A stretch of DNA of 38,508 nt from positions 1-38,508 of the forward strand of contig JASJDM010000057.1 in NCBI GenBank assembly GCA_030065125.1. The letters run 5' to 3'. Source of the DNA: Lysobacterales bacterium. GTDB taxonomy: Bacteria; Pseudomonadota; Gammaproteobacteria; Xanthomonadales; SZUA-38. Shown here piece by piece: positions 34,526-38,508 of this stretch. Below the pieces are notes generated by a model. The model saw only the letters and a list, made by a program, of their open reading frames with translations, was not told the origin of the DNA and made no database searches. The first letter of the stretch is position 1. Each line of letters starts with the position of its first letter. Position numbers and translations under genes: made by a program.

Positions 34526-35827
34526 TCAGTATTTGAAGCCGATGTCGAGCTGCAGCCGATCGTAGTCCCGCTCGGTGCCTTCACCTCGGTCTTCTGCATC
34601 ACCACCGGTCTCGGTGATGAAATAGGTCAGGTTGAGCTTCCAACCCTTGCCGAGTCCATAACCCGCAGTGATCTTGTGGCCGCGACCGTCAGTGCCACCG
34701 CCGGCGAAGTCCGAGTCGGTCACCAGGCCCAGTACGGCATCAGCCTCAAGGTCCTGGTAAACATATCCCATTTCCCAGGTACCCCGGGCACCTGCTTTAC
34801 CGTACTTGCCTCCAATGGCCCAGCCGGAGTCGAAGTCGTCCGCGTCCGTGTTTTTCACGTAATCGAAGAACAGGGAGGCCGGCCGCTCGGCCAGGGAGAA
34901 CCCCAACTCCGCGAACAGCTCGACCTCGTTGTAATCGAACAGGTAACGCCCCTGGTCATCCAGCGAGTTTCCAAACCCGTCCTCAGGATCGAAGATGGGC
35001 GCGAAACCCTGGACCCCGATGGAGTAATAGCCCAGGCCCGCGGTGAGTTTCATACCGTCGCCAACTGTGGTGCGGTAGCCCAGCTGAGCGGCAATGGCCA
35101 GTTCATCTTCTCTCCTGGAATCACTTTCGAGAAAGGTTCCCATCAGGGTGCCGAACCAGGTCTTGTCGTCATACTTGGCCACCAGTCCCTCGGGGCGCCA
35201 GTCGCCGTCCCAAAGCAGGGCATTGCCGCCGGCTCTGTGCAGGGGGTTCTTGAATTTTCCGCCGCTGACCTTGATACCGCTGGCAGACTTCCAGTCAAAG
35301 TACGCCAGGTCGATGTTGGCCGCTTTGGTTGACCCACCACCGCCGAGAGTCTGGTTGGTGGACACCGGGTCCGATCCGCCCGTAGCCAGCCCGAAGCCCA
35401 CGGTGACAGTGTCATTGACCTTCGCGGTCAATGCCGGCCGGGCGCGAACCCGCTGCCGATCACGGTTGCTCCTGCCCTCTTGGTCAATGTGCTCGTAGCG
35501 GTAACGAAAATCTCCCTTCCATGAAACCCGGCTGGCCCATGACTGGTCACTGATCTCTTCCTTGACCGACTCCTGGACTTTTTCACCGATGGTGCCCTGC
35601 ATGTCGCGGACGACCTGCACCGTCTCCCGATTCTGGGCTTTCAGTTCGGCCTGGACCTGTTGGCTGCTCGCGCTCGCCGCTTCCAGCTTTTCCAGGCGTT
35701 CGGTCAATGCCGCCACCTGCTGCCGCAAAAGTGTCAGCTCGTCCGGCTGTGATTGGCTGAAGCTGGTCGCAGGCATCATGACCAGCGCCAGCAGGATTAT
35801 TCCAAGGTAGACTTTCATCGCTTTCAC
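34526..35827 (-). CDS. Putative outer-membrane porin with N-terminal coiled coil
   Basis: A 433-residue protein from ATG 35827. A signal peptide (VYLGIILLALVMMPATSFSQS) is followed by a coiled coil at about 28-75 (TLLRQQVAALTERLEKLEAA), which may trimerise the porin or touch the cell wall. From about 95 on, alternating beta strands with aromatic girdles run to the end (FRYRYEHIDQEGRSNRDRQR, then LQLDIGFKY with a C-terminal aromatic for BAM). This fits the putative porin family (PF16930). Like OprP/OprO of other bacteria it might favour phosphate or polyphosphate; PhoB-like sites upstream support induction by phosphate starvation. Substrate selectivity cannot be read from sequence. Confidence 0.88.
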   Translation of the reverse strand: MKAMKVYLGIILLALVMMPATSFSQSQPDELTLLRQQVAALTERLEKLEAASASSQQVQAELKAQNRETVQVVRDMQGTIGEKVQESVKEEISDQSWASRVSWKGDFRYRYEHIDQEGRSNRDRQRVRARPALTAKVNDTVTVGFGLATGGSDPVSTNQTLGGGGSTKAANIDLAYFDWKSASGIKVSGGKFKNPLHRAGGNALLWDGDWRPEGLVAKYDDKTWFGTLMGTFLESDSRREDELAIAAQLGYRTTVGDGMKLTAGLGYYSIGVQGFAPIFDPEDGFGNSLDDQGRYLFDYNEVELFAELGFSLAERPASLFFDYVKNTDADDFDSGWAIGGKYGKAGARGTWEMGYVYQDLEADAVLGLVTDSDFAGGGTDGRGHKITAGYGLGKGWKLNLTYFITETGGDAEDRGEGTERDYDRLQLDIGFKY

Positions 35828-35852
35828 TCCCGTTTCAAGTGCGTCGACACTG

Positions 35853-35905
35853 ATTTGTTACAGCTATGTTTCCGATGAAAGGATTTTGTTGCGGTTTTAT
35901 TACAG
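35853..35905 (-). promoter_or_regulatory. Two PhoB-like boxes upstream of the porin gene
   Basis: On the minus strand a distal site reads CTGTAATAAAA (35905-35895) and CCGCAACAAAA (35894-35884). A proximal site reads CGGAAACATAG (35874-35864) and CTGTAACAAAT (35863-35853). Each has the 11-nt period, with one strong and one weak half-site. The two boxes are 42 bp apart, so nearly in phase. I see no good -10 element. Confidence 0.6.
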
Positions 35906-36018
35906 TTTTGTGAAATTCACGTATGTAATTTCAGGAGAGGGGTGCAGACATCGCCGGGAGCGCCTGCCTACAAAACCTCCAAATCGAAAAAGGCTCAATC
36001 TCAGATGGATCCTGAATC

Positions 36019-36143
36019 GATCCCGGATCGGAGTCCGGGACAAGATCCCGGATCGGAGTCCGGGACGTGATCCCGGATCGGAGTCCGGGACGAGATCCCG
36101 GATCGGAGTCCGGGACAAGATCCCGGATCGGAGTCCGGGACGT
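36019..36143. repeat. Five tandem copies of a 25-bp hairpin unit
   Basis: Five consecutive copies start at 36019, 36044, 36069, 36094 and 36119. The first 23 bases are identical in all; only the last two vary (AA, GT, GA, AA, GT). Each unit holds the inverted repeat TCCCGGA-TCGGAG-TCCGGGA. A partial sixth copy (GTTCCCGG) follows. The period of 25 is not a multiple of three, so the array is not conserved as coding sequence. It lies between the porin promoter and the AraC-type gene. Confidence 0.95.
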
Positions 36144-36188
36144 GTTCCCGGCCCCGGTACTTTTGTCTCGTTTGCGCCGCGGGGCTTC

Positions 36189-36959
36189 ATGTCACAATGC
36201 CTGGCGATGAAACGGCGCGACTGGTATTTCCGCGACAAGTCCCTGCCCCGGGGTGAGGGCCACGGCTGGAGCCGGCATGGTCATGCGGTGGTCACGCTGG
36301 TGGTACAGGGCGCCCTGGAGGAAGGTTTCGATCGGGGGTTGCAGCAGTGCCACCGCTTTGAGCTGCACTACAAACCGCCGGCTGAACCCCATGTGACCCG
36401 GGCCTGCGAAAAAGGCGTACGCATGTTTCTGCTCGGGCTGCGGGACCCCTCGCTTTTCGGGGATTTTCATCCGGGCAGCGCGCCGCGGGTAGTGGCCGGG
36501 GGTGGGCGCGCGGCGCGGGCCCTGGGCGGAATGCTTGCCCTTGCCAGCGGCAGGGAAAATCGTGCTGAGGCGTCCGCTTCGCAGATCGCTGAATTGCTCA
36601 CCTGCATCAAAACCAACGAGGTTTTGCGGTCGCCGCCGACCTGGCTGACGGAGCTGCATGAGCGGCTTTGCCAGGAGCGCGGTCGGGGGGCGGAGCTGGC
36701 CGACCTGGCACGGCTGTACAAGGTGCATCCGGTCTACCTGGCGCGAGCATTCAAACGCCATTACGGCCGATCCATCGGCGCCCTGCGTCGGGAGCTGCGC
36801 TGTGACCGCGCGGTCCGCATGCTGCTGACTGGAGACCGTCCAGCAGGAGTGGCTCAGGATCTGGGGTACGCCGACCAGAGTCACTTTACCCGGGAGTTCC
36901 GGCGCGAAACCGGCTGGACTCCGGGTCGATTCTCTCGAACGGCCGGGTCACTGGGTTAA
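36189..36959 (+). CDS. AraC-family transcriptional regulator
   Basis: A 256-residue protein. I chose ATG 36189, with GCGGGG just upstream; ATG 36207 is the alternative. The frame is open further upstream through the tandem repeat, but that part looks non-coding. Residues 1-150 form a small cupin-like sensor (WYFRDKSLPRGEGHGWSRHGHAVVTLVVQG). Residues 165-250 form the double helix-turn-helix: ELADLARLYKVHPVYLARAFKRHYG and VAQDLGYADQSHFTREFRRETGWTPG. The sensor is short and its ligand unknown. The next gene, a lipoprotein hydrolase 44 bp downstream on the same strand, is a possible target or co-transcribed partner. Confidence 0.92.
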   Translation: MSQCLAMKRRDWYFRDKSLPRGEGHGWSRHGHAVVTLVVQGALEEGFDRGLQQCHRFELHYKPPAEPHVTRACEKGVRMFLLGLRDPSLFGDFHPGSAPRVVAGGGRAARALGGMLALASGRENRAEASASQIAELLTCIKTNEVLRSPPTWLTELHERLCQERGRGAELADLARLYKVHPVYLARAFKRHYGRSIGALRRELRCDRAVRMLLTGDRPAGVAQDLGYADQSHFTREFRRETGWTPGRFSRTAGSLG

Positions 36960-37003
36960 TTCCGTTCTATACCGGTTTTGGTTCCATCCATTAGGGTGGA
37001 TCC

Positions 37004-38506
37004 ATGAAGATTCGACTTCTCCTCCTGCCGACCCTCTCCGCCGTTGTCGCGCTGCTGCTTGCCGGCTGCGCATCCGATCCCGATACCCCCATTCGTGAGA
37101 CTTCCGGACCGCCCGTCGTCTCGGGGCCATTGACCGTGACGCCGATCCGTTTTCAAACCACCGACTATTTTTTCCGGCCAATCGTGATCGACGCTGAAGA
37201 GGGACGTCTTGAGGTGCCCGAGCGTCATGGCGATCCCGAGGGGCGCAAGATCACGGTCCGGTATGTCAGATTCCCGGCCCTGACAGACACCCCGACCGCG
37301 CCGATTGTTTACCTGGCCGGCGGCCCCGGCGGTTCCGGCACCTGGTCGTCATCGGGTGACCGATATCCGCTGTTCCAGCGCCTGCGGGAAGTGGCTGACG
37401 TGATTGCTTACGACCAGCGCGGAACCTGGGGCACCGAACCTTACATGATCTGTCCCGGCAGCTGGGACTATCCGCTGGATCAACCTGCCGATGAAGCGAC
37501 GCTATCCAGTGCCGTCAAACCGTTTCTCGAAACCTGCTGGCAGCATTTTGCGGACCAGGCCGACCTCTCGGCATACAACACCGTGGAGTCAGCCGAGGAT
37601 CTCGATGCACTGCGCCGGGCCCTGGGTGCGGAAAAACTCAATCTATGGGGCATCAGCTACGGAACCCATCTGGGTCTGGCCTACCTGCGCGCCCATCCAG
37701 ACCGCGTGGAGCGGGCCATCCTCGCCGGTGTGGAAGGACCCAATCATACCTACAAGCTCCCGGAACGGGTCGACAGCGTGCTTGCGCGCGTGGCGGCGAT
37801 GGTGGCGGCCGACAGCCAGGCGCAGCGGGCAGCACCGAATTTTCTCGACGACCTGAAAACCCTGCTGGCCAGGCTGGAGGCCGAGCCGGCCCGGATCGCG
37901 GTGGAGCATCCACGCACCGGCGAAACCCATTCCGTGGTGGTGGGTGCGTCGGACCTGCGCCGGGCGGTATTCGGTTCGCTGGGAGAGCGGGAGGATATCG
38001 AAGAAATCCTGGAGCGCGGCATCCCGATTCTGAAAGGCGATCTGACCGAGCTGGGACTTTTTGCACTCAGCAACCGCACGGCCAATCGAGAGCTGGTCAT
38101 GAGCCTGTCCATGGACTGCGCATCGGGAGCTACGGCCGACCGCATGGCGGAAATTCGCAAACAGGAGAAAAACGCCATACTGGGCAACCCCAGCACCTGG
38201 CTGCATGCCGCCTGCGCGCACTGGCCGGTTCAGGACCTTGGAGACACCTTCCGCTCTGACGTCCAGTCGGACGTGCCGACGCTGTTCATCAGCGGCACGC
38301 TTGACGCCAAAACGCCTCCGAAAAACGCCGAGGACGTGCTGCCGGGGTTTTCCCGCGGCCATCACCTGATTATCGAAAACGGCTCCCACGACGACGATCT
38401 GTTTCTGTCGTCACCGGAAATCGCTGAGGCCATGGAGACGTTTCTGCGAGGCGGTGAGCCGGCCGAACGGGTGGTGCTGGATCCGATTCGCTTCAAGCTG
38501 CCCTGA
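37004..38506 (+). CDS. Lipoprotein alpha/beta hydrolase, proline-iminopeptidase/TAP-like
   Basis: A 500-residue protein from ATG 37004, with AGGGTGG upstream. The signal ends in lipobox LAGC with C22 as lipid anchor, so it is envelope-attached. The hydrolase core has the oxyanion motif GGPGGSG (106-112), IAYDQRGTWGTEP (134-146), the nucleophile elbow GISYGTHLG with S218, acid Asp in ISGTLDAKTPP and His in NGSHDDD near the C-terminus. The C-terminal part resembles TAP-like peptidases, which cut N-terminal residues from peptides. Tripeptidyl or prolyl aminopeptidase activity is likely from the family; the true substrate is unknown. It ends two bases before the window edge. Confidence 0.92.
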   Translation: MKIRLLLLPTLSAVVALLLAGCASDPDTPIRETSGPPVVSGPLTVTPIRFQTTDYFFRPIVIDAEEGRLEVPERHGDPEGRKITVRYVRFPALTDTPTAPIVYLAGGPGGSGTWSSSGDRYPLFQRLREVADVIAYDQRGTWGTEPYMICPGSWDYPLDQPADEATLSSAVKPFLETCWQHFADQADLSAYNTVESAEDLDALRRALGAEKLNLWGISYGTHLGLAYLRAHPDRVERAILAGVEGPNHTYKLPERVDSVLARVAAMVAADSQAQRAAPNFLDDLKTLLARLEAEPARIAVEHPRTGETHSVVVGASDLRRAVFGSLGEREDIEEILERGIPILKGDLTELGLFALSNRTANRELVMSLSMDCASGATADRMAEIRKQEKNAILGNPSTWLHAACAHWPVQDLGDTFRSDVQSDVPTLFISGTLDAKTPPKNAEDVLPGFSRGHHLIIENGSHDDDLFLSSPEIAEAMETFLRGGEPAERVVLDPIRFKLP

Positions 38507-38508
38507 GT

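Noticed and set aside
35886..36188. N-terminal extension of the AraC-type protein through the tandem repeat
   Set aside because: The repeat period of 25 shifts frame between copies and the translated part is low-complexity; a ribosome site and ATG follow at 36189.

Overview
The window comes from a high-GC, Gram-negative, diderm bacterium, most likely a gammaproteobacterium. The evidence is an outer-membrane barrel autotransporter, a putative porin, lipoproteins, type VI secretion (T6SS) parts with a peptidoglycan amidase effector, and Pho-box promoters of proteobacterial type. The pairing of an ECF43-type sigma factor with a Pkn kinase would fit Xanthomonadales/Wenzhouxiangella/Chromatiales-like lineages, but I cannot name the species.

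Region A (1-17523) is an accessory T6SS and envelope island. On the minus strand lie a PAAR spike protein, a Trm112-like methyltransferase and an unrecognised protein that runs off the left edge. Beside them is a plus-strand protein with an HExxH motif that may be a metallopeptidase effector. Next come an ECF sigma factor with a Ser/Thr kinase, a TPR-methyltransferase, an unknown protein and an unusual short sheath protein that joins TssB-like and TssC-like segments. Further right are a papain-like cysteine protease candidate, a 1780-residue DUF11-repeat autotransporter, a Tae4 amidase with an overlapping putative immunity gene, an unknown protein and a Ser/Thr pseudokinase. No core T6SS membrane complex or ClpV is present, so these parts must serve an apparatus encoded elsewhere or an atypical one.

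Region B (17702-35905) is a dense phosphate-acquisition island. It holds a Pit transporter with its DUF47 partner; a first Pst system (pstS-pstC-pstA-pstB); gpmA; a second Pst operon (pstS, a phoU fusion, pstC, pstA and two different pstB genes); a 2-phosphoglycerate kinase-like protein with ATP-cones; a Na/Pi cotransporter with a PhoU tail; and a porin. PhoB-like boxes made of 11-nt direct repeats are readable upstream of both pstS genes, the 2-PGK-like gene and the porin. The two ATPases of the second Pst operon have complementary defects: one lacks the canonical signature motif, the other lacks the Q-loop Gln and switch His. This predicts an obligate heterodimer with one live and one dead ATP site. 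The PhoU protein of the same operon carries a C-terminal LMW-phosphatase/arsenate-reductase-like fold without its catalytic Cys. Between gpmA and this operon lies a striking array of short covarying hairpins spaced by TGGTGAAC, which switches to the reverse complement on its right side.

Region C (35906-38508) holds a tandem 25-bp hairpin repeat, an AraC-family regulator and a lipoprotein alpha/beta hydrolase.
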